The notes: generated from the letters alone by a model not told the origin. A stretch of 64,000 nucleotides of DNA from Methylotenera sp. (GCF_029945705.1 NZ_JAQSDC010000058.1:1-64000), one strand, 5' to 3'. Shown: positions 27,165 to 36,196, numbered from the stretch's first letter. Numbers and translations are program-made.

Positions 27165-27659
27165 GTGGAATTTTTTAAAAGTAATATCTTATTAATTGGT
27201 TTGGCTATTGGTTCAGGCTTTATGTTGTTATTGCCATCGTTCAGAAAAAGCGCAGGTGGCGTGCCAAATTTAAGTCCAGCAGAAGCGGTGACGTTAATTA
27301 ATCGTTCTAATGCATTTGTGTTGGATGTGCGTGATGAGGCGGAGTTCGCCAGTGGGCACATTGCAGATGCAACAAATATTCCGCTTGCCAGTTTAGAAGC
27401 TAGAATTGGCGAGCTTAAAAAATATCAAAATAAAACAGTGTTGGTGAACTGCCAGAAAGGCATGCGTTCAGCTAAAGCCTGTGACATTTTACGCAAAGCG
27501 GAATTTACGCAGGTGAATAATTTACAGGGCGGCTTGTCGGCTTGGCTTGAGGCTAAGTTGCCGGTTGTGACTAAAGCTGTTGCAAAGAAATCAACCGTTA
27601 GTAAGGCTGCGAGCAGTAAAAAAGCAGCAAATGATGATACTGAAAAAGAGGTAAGTTAA
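27165..27659 (+). CDS. Membrane-anchored rhodanese-like protein
   Basis: A 164-residue protein: one N-terminal transmembrane helix (about 8-24), a rhodanese domain (about 35-130) and a Lys/Ala/Ser-rich tail. The active-site Cys is in VNCQKGMRSAKA, matching a sulfurtransferase loop. GTG start at 27165 with GAGAGGA 5 nt upstream. The stop overlaps the glutaredoxin ATG by 1 nt (TAATG), and secB lies downstream. The order rhodanese-grxC-secB-gpsA is common in gamma- and betaproteobacteria (YibN-type rhodanese). The sulfur donor and acceptor are unknown. Confidence 0.87.
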   Translation: MEFFKSNILLIGLAIGSGFMLLLPSFRKSAGGVPNLSPAEAVTLINRSNAFVLDVRDEAEFASGHIADATNIPLASLEARIGELKKYQNKTVLVNCQKGMRSAKACDILRKAEFTQVNNLQGGLSAWLEAKLPVVTKAVAKKSTVSKAASSKKAANDDTEKEVS

Positions 27660-27916
27660 TGGCTAAAGTGACTATGTATTCAACCGCTGTATGCCCTTAT
27701 TGCATCAATGCAGAGCGATTGTTAACTAGCAAAGGTGTCACTGACATCAATAAGGTTCGCATTGATTTGCAACCTGAAAAACGCGATGAAATGATGCAAA
27801 AAACAGGTCGCCGCACTGTGCCGCAGATTTATATTGATGACCGTCACATTGGTGGTTTTGATGATTTACGCGCGCTAGATTTGGCCGGTGGATTAGATCC
27901 GCTATTGGCGATATAA
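27659..27916 (+). CDS. grxC: Glutaredoxin 3
   Basis: An 85-residue glutaredoxin with the dithiol active site CPYC at residues 12-15, the cis-Pro region TVPQIYID and the GG motif HIGGFDDL. It reduces disulfides with glutathione in the cytoplasm. It overlaps the rhodanese stop by 1 nt and precedes secB by 76 nt, the same order as E. coli yibN-grxC-secB-gpsA. Confidence 0.95.
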   Translation: MAKVTMYSTAVCPYCINAERLLTSKGVTDINKVRIDLQPEKRDEMMQKTGRRTVPQIYIDDRHIGGFDDLRALDLAGGLDPLLAI

Positions 27917-27992
27917 AGACTATTGTCTAAACTCTGTTAAAATACAAAAACTATTCATTTAACCTTTTATTTAATTAGAAACTAAGAAAATC

Positions 27993-28472
27993 ATGGCTCA
28001 AGAAGATATCGCAGCACAAGAACAAGCTCAACCAGGCTTCAGCATCGAAAAAATCTATGTGAAAGATGCTTCGTTAGAAATTCCAAATGCACCACAAATT
28101 TTTACTGATCGTACGCAACCACAAGTAAGCATTGAACTAGGCAACTTCGCGCAAGTGCTTGAAGAGGGCGTGTTTGAAGTAGCTATTAAGGTGACTGTTA
28201 CTTCAAAAATCGAAGATAAAACTGTATTTTTGGTTGAAGTCACACAAGCGGGTATTTTCCAAATTCGCAACGTGCCAGAAGAAAATATCGAGATGATTGT
28301 AGGCATTACTTGCCCAAACATTTTGTTTCCATATGCACGCGAAGCCGTTTCTGATTTAGTGGTACGTGCTGGTTTTCAACCAGTATTATTAAATCCAATC
28401 AATTTTGAAGCATTATTCGCGCAGCAAAAACAACAACAAGCAGAAGCGGCTCAATCTGCAACTAAACAATAG
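27993..28472 (+). CDS. secB: Protein-export chaperone SecB
   Basis: A 159-residue SecB, a tetrameric chaperone that keeps precursors unfolded and hands them to SecA. The family blocks FSIEKIYVKDASLEIPNAP at the start, the NFAQVLEEGVFEVAIKVTV strand region and CPNILFPYAREAVSDLV are present. The tail is Gln/Ala-rich. An AAACTAAGAAA leader gives a weak Shine-Dalgarno. The gene sits between grxC and an SH3-domain gene in a conserved cluster with gpsA. Confidence 0.97.
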   Translation: MAQEDIAAQEQAQPGFSIEKIYVKDASLEIPNAPQIFTDRTQPQVSIELGNFAQVLEEGVFEVAIKVTVTSKIEDKTVFLVEVTQAGIFQIRNVPEENIEMIVGITCPNILFPYAREAVSDLVVRAGFQPVLLNPINFEALFAQQKQQQAEAAQSATKQ

Positions 28473-28492
28473 TTTAATCGCTGCTTTACTCT

Positions 28493-28963
28493 ATGATATT
28501 TTCTATGTTTAGAAGCAGCAAAAATTTACTGATTGTTTTATCTATTCTAGCGCTCATGCCAGCAACTGCATCAGCGCTAGATTTTCGTTCAGTCGCTGTT
28601 TCTAAAGCTGTGCTTTATGATGCGCCATCTAATGCTGCTAAAAAAGTTTTGTTGTTAAGCCAAAATTATCCCGTAGAAGTGATTGTTAATTTGGGTGATT
28701 GGCTTAAAGTGCGTGATGCCCAAGGTGCATTTAACTGGGTAGAAGCTAAGCAGCTTTCTAATAAACGCACGGTAATGGTCACTGCAAGTAAAGCTGAAAT
28801 CAGACAGTCTGCTGATGCCACTTCGAATTTAGTGGCTACCGTAGAAAAAGATGTGGTGCTAGAAGTGGCTGATAGCAAACTTAATAATGGCTGGCTTAAA
28901 GTCAAACATCGCGATGGTGTTACAGGTTATATTTTGCTGTCGGCAACATGGGGTTTTGAATAA
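28493..28963 (+). CDS. Periplasmic SH3b-domain protein
   Basis: A 156-residue exported protein. A signal peptide (about 1-28, ending TASA) is followed by two bacterial SH3 units (about 30-90 and 95-155) with the typical phrases LYDAPSNAAKKVLLL, NWLKVRDAQG-like GDWLKVRD and WLKVKHRDGVTGYI. Such proteins usually bind peptidoglycan or its peptides. The stop is directly followed by the gpsA ATG (28964), so the two are translated in tandem. The partner is unknown. Confidence 0.82.
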   Translation: MIFSMFRSSKNLLIVLSILALMPATASALDFRSVAVSKAVLYDAPSNAAKKVLLLSQNYPVEVIVNLGDWLKVRDAQGAFNWVEAKQLSNKRTVMVTASKAEIRQSADATSNLVATVEKDVVLEVADSKLNNGWLKVKHRDGVTGYILLSATWGFE

Positions 28964-29956
28964 ATGGCTAAAATTGCAGTCTTAGGCGCTGGCGCGTGGG
29001 GAACAGCGCTGGCAATGAATATTAGCCAGCGGCATCAAGTATCACTTTGGGCACGAAATGCAGGCCATGTTTCTGGTATGCGTAAGGCACGTGCTAATCC
29101 GCTGTATTTAGGCGATTTTAAATTTAACGATCAACTTCAGGTTGAAGATGATTTAGCCACTGCACTGCAAGGTGCTGATTTAATTTTGTCTGTAGTGCCA
29201 ACTGCTGGCTTCAGAGGCATCCTTCAAGACATCAAAGCGCTTGGATGTAAGCTACCGATTATTTGGGCGCATAAAGGTTTAGAGCCATTATCGGCCAAAC
29301 TCCCTTATGAAGTGGCTTTAGAGGAGCTTGGCAGTGAGCAAAAATGGGGTGCGCTTTCAGGCCCAAGTTTTGCTGCAGAGTTGGTACGAGGTTTGCCTAC
29401 AGCGGTGACACTTGCAGCTAACAATGAAGCGTTTGCTAATGAGGCGGCATTGCTGATTCATGGCGCTAACTTGCGCGTTTACCATACCACCGATGTGATT
29501 GGCGTTTCCGTTGGCGGAGCGGTGAAGAACGTGATGGCAATTGCCGCCGGTATTTCTGACGGCATGGGTTTTGGCAATAACGCCCGCGCCGCCATGATTA
29601 CGCGCGGTTTGGCTGAAATGACGCGTTTTGGTGTGGCGCTAGGCGCTTCCACTGAAACCTTTATGGGGCTGGCAGGTGCTGGTGATTTGATTTTAACCTG
29701 TACTGGTCAATATTCCAGAAACCGTGAAGTTGGCTTGCAATTAGCGAGTGGTAAGTCATTGGCAGATATTCTGCAAGGTTTAGGTCATGTGGCTGAAGGC
29801 GTGAATACAGCGCGTGAGGTGATGCGTCGTGCCAACACCATAGGCGTTGATATGCCTATTACATACGAAGTCAATCAAGCGCTTTCTAACGGTAAAAGTG
29901 CAAAGGATGCAGTGACAGACTTACTCGGACGTGGGCAAAAACAAGAGGCATTTTAG
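28964..29956 (+). CDS. gpsA: Glycerol-3-phosphate dehydrogenase [NAD(P)+]
   Basis: A 330-residue GpsA, making sn-glycerol 3-phosphate from DHAP for phospholipid synthesis. The Rossmann fingerprint GAGAWGTALA is at residues 7-16; the substrate-binding lysine block SVGGAVKNVMAIAAGISDG and the motif GLAGAGDLILTC are intact. It is the last of the secB cluster, and its stop overlaps the GTG of the next gene by 1 nt. Confidence 0.96.
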   Translation: MAKIAVLGAGAWGTALAMNISQRHQVSLWARNAGHVSGMRKARANPLYLGDFKFNDQLQVEDDLATALQGADLILSVVPTAGFRGILQDIKALGCKLPIIWAHKGLEPLSAKLPYEVALEELGSEQKWGALSGPSFAAELVRGLPTAVTLAANNEAFANEAALLIHGANLRVYHTTDVIGVSVGGAVKNVMAIAAGISDGMGFGNNARAAMITRGLAEMTRFGVALGASTETFMGLAGAGDLILTCTGQYSRNREVGLQLASGKSLADILQGLGHVAEGVNTAREVMRRANTIGVDMPITYEVNQALSNGKSAKDAVTDLLGRGQKQEAF

Positions 29957-30474
29957 TGCCATCCATCTTTTCCCACGCAGTTGTTCCCATTGCCGCAAGC
30001 TTAGGCTTAGGTAAGGCCATTAATCGTCGCTTATTAGTATTGACGGCGTTTTGCGCCATATTGCCAGACTTCGATACGTTAGCCTTTAAATTCGGCATTC
30101 CATATTCATCACAATGGGGTCACAGAGGCTTTGCACACTCGATTGCCTTTGCCTTGTTTGTTGCCATTGTTGCTACGTGCTTTAGCCGCCAACTCAAAAG
30201 TAAAGCGTGGCTGGTTGGGTTAATGGTTTTTCTAGCCACTGTTTCGCATCCCTTATTAGATATGTGCACCAATGGTGGTTTAGGTGTGGCGCTATACTGG
30301 CCTTATTCTAATGAACGCGTATTCTTTGATTTTCGGCCGATTGCAGTTTCGCCGATAGGCGTTAGTCGCTTCTTTACCGAGCGTGGCTTTACTGTGATGA
30401 AGTCAGAGTTCCTATGGGTGTGGTTGCCATCAATTATTCTACTATTTACCTTGCGTGGTATGCGTCGAAAATAA
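29956..30474 (+). CDS. DUF457/YdjM-type membrane-bound metal-dependent hydrolase
   Basis: A 172-residue membrane protein of the YdjM family. Family features are the N-terminal MPSIFSHAVVP, the acidic LPDFDTLAFKFG motif, HRGFAHSIAF and SHPLLDMCTNGG, whose His/Asp residues are predicted to bind metal. Four hydrophobic helices are visible. GTG start at 29956 overlapping the gpsA stop by 1 nt indicates co-translation. YdjM in E. coli is LexA-regulated, but no LexA box is seen here. The substrate is unknown. Confidence 0.85.
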   Translation: MPSIFSHAVVPIAASLGLGKAINRRLLVLTAFCAILPDFDTLAFKFGIPYSSQWGHRGFAHSIAFALFVAIVATCFSRQLKSKAWLVGLMVFLATVSHPLLDMCTNGGLGVALYWPYSNERVFFDFRPIAVSPIGVSRFFTERGFTVMKSEFLWVWLPSIILLFTLRGMRRK

Positions 30475-30501
30475 GTAAAGTTGTTGTTTTAAGGCTAAGT
30501 T

Positions 30502-30900
30502 TTATAGCTCGTAATTGTATTGCACTTTGCGGCACTCTCTCTTTTCACGGCGGTTATTGGCATCGCCAGTGATTTGTCTAGCCACATTCAAAAAGTCTCT
30601 ACGCTTATCCAAGCGGCGGTCACTATACCTTGTGAATTTACAGTCACACTTCATCGAGTCACACGCCTGAAGTGGCAATACAGGCGCTACGTTCACTAAT
30701 ATTGGTTGCAATGACAAGGCCTGTGCAGCTTTACAAGCACTCAGGCTGGTGGTGATGAATACGCATCTGTACTGCGGTTTAGGTTCTGCGGATTTAACTT
30801 TTTTTTGCGGCGCTTTAGCTTGTTTATTCGCTATTACTTTAACGTAAAACAGATAGGCACTAATTGTGATAATTAGCAGGAAAAAAAGAGTGACTTTCAT
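30502..30900 (-). CDS. Membrane-anchored Cys-rich protein with DRR motif, unknown function
   Basis: A 132-residue protein with one N-terminal transmembrane helix (about 3-20), then a basic Lys/Pro/Ala linker and a soluble domain with six Cys (46, 56, 80, 85, 87, 123). The core CDSMKCDCKFTRYSDRRLDKRR (residues 80-101) has a CxxxxCxC knuckle followed by DRRxxKRR. I do not recognise a named family. The Cys set could bind a metal or form disulfides. It is convergent with the YdjM-like gene and sits 65 nt after trmL on the same strand. Confidence 0.6.
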   Translation of the reverse strand: MKVTLFFLLIITISAYLFYVKVIANKQAKAPQKKVKSAEPKPQYRCVFITTSLSACKAAQALSLQPILVNVAPVLPLQACDSMKCDCKFTRYSDRRLDKRRDFLNVARQITGDANNRREKRECRKVQYNYEL

Positions 30901-30965
30901 AATAGTTAACTCCCATTCACTGGAAGCTATAGATTAAACAATTAGCTATTAAAAATCAAAGTATT

Positions 30966-31430
30966 TTAAACGCCATTCGTAAAGCCAATTTGCCGCCAAG
31001 CTTCATACAATAACACCGCGGCAGAGTTGGATAAATTCAAGCTACGGCTTTCTGGCAACATCGGCAAACGCACACGATGCTCAGGGGTAAATTCCGCACG
31101 AATTTCTTCAGGCAATCCGCGTGTTTCTGGGCCAAATACAAATACGTCATCCGCTTGAAATTGAATCTCACTATGTCGTGTACTACCTTTTGTGGTGATG
31201 GCAAATAAGCGCTTGCCAGCCAGTACCGCTTTGCAGGCATCCCAATTTTCATGCACTTGCAAGGTTGAATATTCATGATAGTCCAAGCCCGCACGTTTGA
31301 GCTGCTTATCATCAAGGCTAAATCCCAAAGGCTTAACTAAGTGTAAAGCCGCACCAGTATTGGCACATAGTCTGATAATGTTGCCTGTGTTTGGTGGAAT
31401 TTCTGGCTCAAATAATACGATGTGGAACAT
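30966..31430 (-). CDS. trmL: tRNA (cytidine/uridine-34-2'-O)-methyltransferase TrmL
   Basis: A 154-residue SPOUT methyltransferase with the trefoil-knot motifs PEIPPNTGNIIRLCANTG (motif 1), VFGPETRGLPEE (motif 2) and PMLPESRSLNLSNSAAVLLYEAWRQ (motif 3). TrmL methylates the wobble nucleotide of tRNA-Leu isoacceptors using SAM. The length equals E. coli TrmL (157). comF lies 57 nt upstream on the same strand. Confidence 0.95.
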   Translation of the reverse strand: MFHIVLFEPEIPPNTGNIIRLCANTGAALHLVKPLGFSLDDKQLKRAGLDYHEYSTLQVHENWDACKAVLAGKRLFAITTKGSTRHSEIQFQADDVFVFGPETRGLPEEIRAEFTPEHRVRLPMLPESRSLNLSNSAAVLLYEAWRQIGFTNGV

Positions 31431-31486
31431 TTAAAATGGCACTTTCTTTATTCATTGTCACCTGCATTAGCATGACAGCAAGTTAG

Positions 31487-32221
31487 TTACTTTGGCAGCG
31501 TTCTTGCTACAACCCAGCATTCTACATGGCTAGCACCAGCTTGTTTTAATGTTTTAGCTAACTCGTTTAGGCTAGCACCTGTGGTCATCACGTCATCGAT
31601 AATGGCGATGCGTTTACCGTTTAAATGATTACTGGCTGTAAATGCACCTTTGATATTTCTAACACGCTCTTTCAAAGGCAGGTTAGCTTGTGGCGGCGTG
31701 AGTTTTTGGCGTTGTACTGAAAGGTAATCTAATTTTTCAGGGTTGTTGTTAGTGATAATTTTAGCGATTTCTAGTGCTTGATTAAAGCCACGTTCTTTAA
31801 GGCGCGCAGGGTGCATAGGCATGGCTATTACTAAGTCTACATTGGCTAAATTGGTTTTATTGCTCAACATCTTGCCGAAAATGTGTCCTAAATTGAGCAT
31901 GCTGCCGTATTTGTAACGTTGCATCATGACATCTAGCGGAAAGTCGTAAGTGAATAAGCTGTGTGTAGCATCAAAGTCAGGCGGTGAGTGTAAGCAACTG
32001 CCACATACCAAGCCATTTGAAGACAAACCGCACTGTGGGCATTGTGGCGCGGTGTGCCATGGCAAGTCTTTGTAGCAAGCGTCGCATAAACCAAATTCCC
32101 CGCCTTCATCGGTAGTACATAACAGGCAACGCTGTTTGAGTAAGCGATCAAACAGCTTAGCCGAAACACCGTTATGTAGAAGCTGCTTAAATTTTAATCG
32201 CATGTTCAATATTTGCGTCAC
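31487..32221 (-). CDS. comF: ComF family phosphoribosyltransferase-like protein
   Basis: A 244-residue ComF/GntX-type protein. The N-terminal zinc-ribbon region has Cys pairs (CLLC, CDAC, CPQC, CGSC between about residues 33 and 76); the C-terminal PRTase domain ends with the PRPP loop IAIIDDVMTTGASLNELA. ComF is linked to DNA uptake in competent bacteria and GntX to use of DNA as carbon source. The type IV pilus genes pilBC elsewhere in this window fit a transformation role, but that is inference. It is divergent from bioB with 58 bp between. Confidence 0.88.
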   Translation of the reverse strand: MTQILNMRLKFKQLLHNGVSAKLFDRLLKQRCLLCTTDEGGEFGLCDACYKDLPWHTAPQCPQCGLSSNGLVCGSCLHSPPDFDATHSLFTYDFPLDVMMQRYKYGSMLNLGHIFGKMLSNKTNLANVDLVIAMPMHPARLKERGFNQALEIAKIITNNNPEKLDYLSVQRQKLTPPQANLPLKERVRNIKGAFTASNHLNGKRIAIIDDVMTTGASLNELAKTLKQAGASHVECWVVARTLPK

Positions 32222-32260
32222 TTTTCATTGACAAGGTATAATCTTGCTATAAATTATAGC
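32213..32260 (+). promoter_or_regulatory. bioB promoter region with palindromic site
   Basis: A plausible promoter is TTGCGT (32213-32218), 18 bp, TATAAT (32237-32242). A perfect inverted repeat GCTATAAATTATAGC at 32246-32260 covers the expected transcription start and so could be an operator. It does not match the BirA operator (TTGTAAACC/GGTTTACAA) and only loosely resembles BioR half sites. The Shine-Dalgarno AAAAGGAA precedes the bioB ATG. Confidence 0.45.
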
Positions 32261-32279
32261 TTCTTAAAAGGAACTGCAC

Positions 32280-33305
32280 ATGCTCGAAACCTCTCAACAA
32301 GGCCTTACACATGCCGTGATTAATACGGATGGTCTAAAAGCCAATCTTAACTCTTCCTCTGAAACCAACACAGTTAACCGTTGGAGTGTAGCGGATATTG
32401 TCGCATTGTTTGAGCTGCCTTTCAGCGATCTAATGTACCAGGCGCAAACTGTACATCGTGCGAATTTTAATCCGAATGCGGTTCAGGTGAGTACTTTGCT
32501 TTCGATTAAAACAGGCGGCTGTTCTGAAGATTGCGGCTATTGCCCACAAGCGGCGCGTTACCACACTGAGGTGGAAAATGAGCCTTTGATGAAGCTAGAA
32601 GATGTGGTCGCAGCCGCACAAGAAGCTAAAGACAATGGTGCCAGCCGTTTCTGCATGGGCGCGGCATGGCGCGGCCCTAAACAGCGCGATTTAGAGCCTG
32701 TGTTGAAAATGATTGCCGAAGTTAAAGCCATGGGTTTAGAAACCTGTGCGACTTTGGGCATGTTAAAAGATGGTCAAGCTGAGCAGTTAAAAGAAGCAGG
32801 TTTGGATTATTACAATCACAATTTGGATACAGCGCCAGAATTCTATGGCGATGTGATTACCACACGTACTTATCAAGACCGTTTAGACACATTGGATCGC
32901 GTGCGTAGCCAAGATATTCACGTGTGTAGCGGTGGTATTATCGGCATGGGTGAAACGCGTAACCAGCGCGCTGGTTTGTTAGCGCAATTGGCGAATATGG
33001 AGCGTCCACCAGAAAGCGTGCCAATCAATTTACTCACGCAAGTTGAAGGTACGCCATTACACGGCACCGAAGAGTTAGATCCATTTGAGTTTGTACGTAC
33101 CATTGCCGCGGCGCGTATCACTATGCCTAATAGCTTTGTGCGTTTGTCAGCAGGTCGCCAAAGCATGAGTGAAGGTATACAAAGTATGTGCTTTTTAGCG
33201 GGTGCAAACAGTATTTTCTACGGCGAAAAATTACTGACCACAGCAAATCCAGAAGCTTCGACTGATAAAAAATTATTCGAAAAATTAGGCATTAATAAAA
33301 TTTAG
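32280..33305 (+). CDS. bioB: Biotin synthase
   Basis: A 341-residue radical-SAM enzyme inserting sulfur into dethiobiotin. The [4Fe-4S]-SAM site is [12 protein letters not shown] (CxxxCxxC). The second [2Fe-2S] cluster ligands lie in downstream blocks such as ETCATLGML and [12 protein letters not shown], and the Arg ligand in RLSAGRQSM. An N-terminal extension of about 30 residues precedes the core. First gene of bioB-F-H-C-D. Confidence 0.97.
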   Translation: MLETSQQGLTHAVINTDGLKANLNSSSETNTVNRWSVADIVALFELPFSDLMYQAQTVHRANFNPNAVQVSTLLSIKTGGCSEDCGYCPQAARYHTEVENEPLMKLEDVVAAAQEAKDNGASRFCMGAAWRGPKQRDLEPVLKMIAEVKAMGLETCATLGMLKDGQAEQLKEAGLDYYNHNLDTAPEFYGDVITTRTYQDRLDTLDRVRSQDIHVCSGGIIGMGETRNQRAGLLAQLANMERPPESVPINLLTQVEGTPLHGTEELDPFEFVRTIAAARITMPNSFVRLSAGRQSMSEGIQSMCFLAGANSIFYGEKLLTTANPEASTDKKLFEKLGINKI

Positions 33306-33319
33306 GGTAACCATTAAAC

Positions 33320-34477
33320 ATGCTGGCTTCTTTACAAATCGCGTTAGATAAACGCAAAGCGGATGGCTTACTGCGCCAACGGCGTTTGCTCGACTCGCCA
33401 CAGGCTGAGCATATTGTTGCGAATAGTAAGCCGTATCTGTCATTCTGTAGTAATGACTATTTGGGCTTAGCGAACCACCCAACTCTAATTGCTGCTATGC
33501 AAAAAGCGGCTGGTGATTCAGGTGTTGGTAGCGGCGCGTCTGGTTTGGTGACAGGCCACCATCGTTACCATGATGACTTAGAAAAGCAGTTAGCCAAATT
33601 TGTAAATATGCCGGCCGCATTGTTATTTTCCGCAGGCTATATGGCGAATATCGGCGCATTAGGCGCATTAGTAGGGCGTGGTGATGCGATTTTTGCCGAC
33701 AAGTTGAATCACGCTTGTTTGAATGATGGCAGTTATTATTCGCTTGCCGAGTTCAATCGCTTTGCGCATAACGACGTGGTTGCACTTGAAAACTTACTTA
33801 AAGCTAGCAGCGCACGACATAAGCTCATTGCCGTTGATGCGGTATTTAGTATGGATGGCGATATTGCGCCATTGGCTGAATATTTAGCGCTTTGCGAGAA
33901 ATACGATGCATATTTATATATTGATGATGCACACGGTTTTGGTGTGCTGGGCGAGCATGGTCAAGGCTCGCTGAATCATTTAAAACTGAAATCTCCACGC
34001 ATCATTATGATGGCAACTTTAGGTAAAGCAGCGGGTGTGGCAGGGTCTTTTGTTGCGGGTGAAAGTGTGGTGATTGACTATTTGATTCAAACCGCTAAAA
34101 GTTATGTGTATTCAACACCAGCGCCGCCAGCACTCTCTGCGACCCTATCCGCCTCGGTCAGATTGATTGAGCAGGGTGATGACTTACGCACACACTTACG
34201 CAGCTTGATTCAATATTTTAAAGATCATCTGCAATGCAAAAAATGGCAACTGATGCCGTCTGAAACCTCGATTCAACCATTAGTGGTTGGCGATAATCTT
34301 GAGGCATTGGCGTTAAGTGAGCACTTACAAAGCTTAGGCATATTAGTGCCCGCCATTCGCCCGCCAACGGTGCCTATTGGCACCGCAAGGTTGCGCATCT
34401 CTTTATCAGCCGCCCATTCGCTAGATGATATTAAGCAACTAATCTCGGCAATCCAACAAGCAGAGCAAGTCCTATGA
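33320..34477 (+). CDS. bioF: 8-amino-7-oxononanoate synthase
   Basis: A 385-residue PLP enzyme condensing pimeloyl-ACP with alanine. The motifs GSGASGLVTGHHRYHDDLE, YIDDAHGFGVLGEHG and the PLP-lysine region MATLGKAAGVAGSF are present. It starts 14 nt after bioB and overlaps bioH by 4 nt (ATGA). Confidence 0.96.
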   Translation: MLASLQIALDKRKADGLLRQRRLLDSPQAEHIVANSKPYLSFCSNDYLGLANHPTLIAAMQKAAGDSGVGSGASGLVTGHHRYHDDLEKQLAKFVNMPAALLFSAGYMANIGALGALVGRGDAIFADKLNHACLNDGSYYSLAEFNRFAHNDVVALENLLKASSARHKLIAVDAVFSMDGDIAPLAEYLALCEKYDAYLYIDDAHGFGVLGEHGQGSLNHLKLKSPRIIMMATLGKAAGVAGSFVAGESVVIDYLIQTAKSYVYSTPAPPALSATLSASVRLIEQGDDLRTHLRSLIQYFKDHLQCKKWQLMPSETSIQPLVVGDNLEALALSEHLQSLGILVPAIRPPTVPIGTARLRISLSAAHSLDDIKQLISAIQQAEQVL

Positions 34478-35280
34478 AAATTGTTCCCGCTAACATCTAT
34501 ATGGAAACAACCGGCAGTGGGCCAAACCTAGTACTGTTGCACGGTTGGGGTATGAGTGGCGCGGTGTGGCAGCCGATTATAAAGAACTTGAGTAAGCTAT
34601 TTACGCTACATATTGTTGATTTACCAGGTATGGGTTTAAGTCGCCCAACTGAGCCGTACCACTTACACATCATTGCAGAAAAAGTAGCAGAAATGCTGCC
34701 TGCGAATGCGGATATGATTGGCTGGTCGTGGGGCGGCCAAGTCGCCATGCGCATCGCGCTAGATCAGCCTGATGCGGTTCGCAGATTAGTACTGGTTGGA
34801 TCTACGCCATGTTTTGTAAATAAAGAAGAGTTCATGACGCAAGCCAAATGGACATCAGGCATTGCGCCAGAAGTATTTGAGCGCTTTGCAGACAGTATGG
34901 ATGCTGATTACCATAAAACGCTGACGCAATTTTTAACACTGCAATGCATGGGCGATAAAAGTGCAAGGTTAACAGTAAGGTTATTGCGTAGAAAACTTGA
35001 AGAACGCCCAGCACCAACGACACAAACATTACAGCGCGCCTTGGGCATATTGCTGGAAACCGACTTACGTTCAGAAATTGACCACCTAAGAAAGCCAACC
35101 CTATTGATTCATGGTGATAGAGATACGCTAGCGCCTGTGCAAGCCGCGCATTGGATGATGCAAAACCTACCAGTGGGCTACTTACGCGTGATTTCTGGCG
35201 CCTCGCATGCTCCATTCCTATCGCATCAAGAGCAGTTCATAGATGCTGTTGTTCAATTTCTAGAACCTGCAAGCGCTTAA
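34474..35280 (+). CDS. bioH: Pimeloyl-ACP methyl ester carboxylesterase
   Basis: A 268-residue alpha/beta hydrolase that demethylates pimeloyl-ACP methyl ester, ending the BioC-initiated cycle. The N-terminal LLHGWGMSGAVW oxyanion region, the nucleophile elbow GWSWGG, the Asp in HGDRDTLAP and the His in GASHAPFLSHQ form the complete triad. The ATG overlaps the bioF stop by 4 nt, and bioC follows after 4 nt. Confidence 0.94.
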   Translation: MKIVPANIYMETTGSGPNLVLLHGWGMSGAVWQPIIKNLSKLFTLHIVDLPGMGLSRPTEPYHLHIIAEKVAEMLPANADMIGWSWGGQVAMRIALDQPDAVRRLVLVGSTPCFVNKEEFMTQAKWTSGIAPEVFERFADSMDADYHKTLTQFLTLQCMGDKSARLTVRLLRRKLEERPAPTTQTLQRALGILLETDLRSEIDHLRKPTLLIHGDRDTLAPVQAAHWMMQNLPVGYLRVISGASHAPFLSHQEQFIDAVVQFLEPASA

Positions 35281-35284
35281 TTAT

Positions 35285-36196
35285 ATGGATGCAAAAGTAA
35301 ACGATAGTTACCACATTGATAAAGCGCGCGCGCGCGCTTCATTTGGCCGTGCCGCCAATACTTATGATGCCGCTGCAATATTGCAGAAACAAGTGCGAGA
35401 AGAAATGCTCAGCCGGCTAGATTTAGTAAAGTTAACCCCACACACCATATTAGACGCGGGTTGTGGCACAGGGTTGGCTAGCCATGCGTTGCAAAAACGT
35501 TTTGCAAAATCCCAAGTGATTTCACTGGATTTTGCGTTACCTATGCTGCAAAAAACGCGCAGTACCAATCCAAATAATGGCTTAATCGGTCAAGTGAAGA
35601 GCATGCTCGGTGGTGCTACACAAAATCTATTGTGTGCGGATATTGAAGCACTGCCTTTGGCCAACGCCAGTGTTGGTTTGGTATGGTCAAATTTGGCGAT
35701 TCAATGGTGCAATGATTTAGATGCGGCTTTGCAAGAGTTTCATCGCGTATTGCAGCCAGAAAGCTTATTGATGTTTAGCACCTTTGGGCCCGATACGCTC
35801 AAAGAGCTACGCGTTGCCACTAGCGGGCAAAATGGCACGACCAGTGTGAGTAGATTTCTCGATATGCACGACATTGGTGATGCAATGGTACGTGCTGGTT
35901 TTAGTGCGCCTGTGCTAGATGTAGAGCGATTCACCCTGACTTACGATGATGTTAAAAGCGTCATGCGTGATTTAAAAAGCATAGGCGCGCATAACGCCAC
36001 GGATGGGCGTGCGCGTGGCCTACTTGGTCGCGGCTTCCTACAGAACTTAGAAGCGAACTACGAGCAATTTCGAGTAGATGGGAAACTGCCGGCTACATTT
36101 GAAGTCGTCTACGGGCATGCTTGGCGTGGCGCAGATAAACCGAAATTTGATGATGGCGTTTCACCCATCATCTTTAAGAGTAGGAGCGGCTTTTAG
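35285..36196 (+). CDS. bioC: Malonyl-ACP O-methyltransferase
   Basis: A 303-residue SAM-dependent methyltransferase that caps malonyl-ACP so the fatty-acid machinery can build pimelate. The N-terminal RASFGRAANTYDAAAILQ is the BioC signature; motif I is ILDAGCGTGLASH. A (GC)7 dinucleotide tract at 35324-35337 encodes Ala-Arg-Ala-Arg near the start and could slip. The last four sense codons and the TAG stop lie inside a REP-like hairpin repeat (36180-36249), so the natural C-terminus has been replaced or trimmed by the repeat. Confidence 0.93.
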   Translation: MDAKVNDSYHIDKARARASFGRAANTYDAAAILQKQVREEMLSRLDLVKLTPHTILDAGCGTGLASHALQKRFAKSQVISLDFALPMLQKTRSTNPNNGLIGQVKSMLGGATQNLLCADIEALPLANASVGLVWSNLAIQWCNDLDAALQEFHRVLQPESLLMFSTFGPDTLKELRVATSGQNGTTSVSRFLDMHDIGDAMVRAGFSAPVLDVERFTLTYDDVKSVMRDLKSIGAHNATDGRARGLLGRGFLQNLEANYEQFRVDGKLPATFEVVYGHAWRGADKPKFDDGVSPIIFKSRSGF

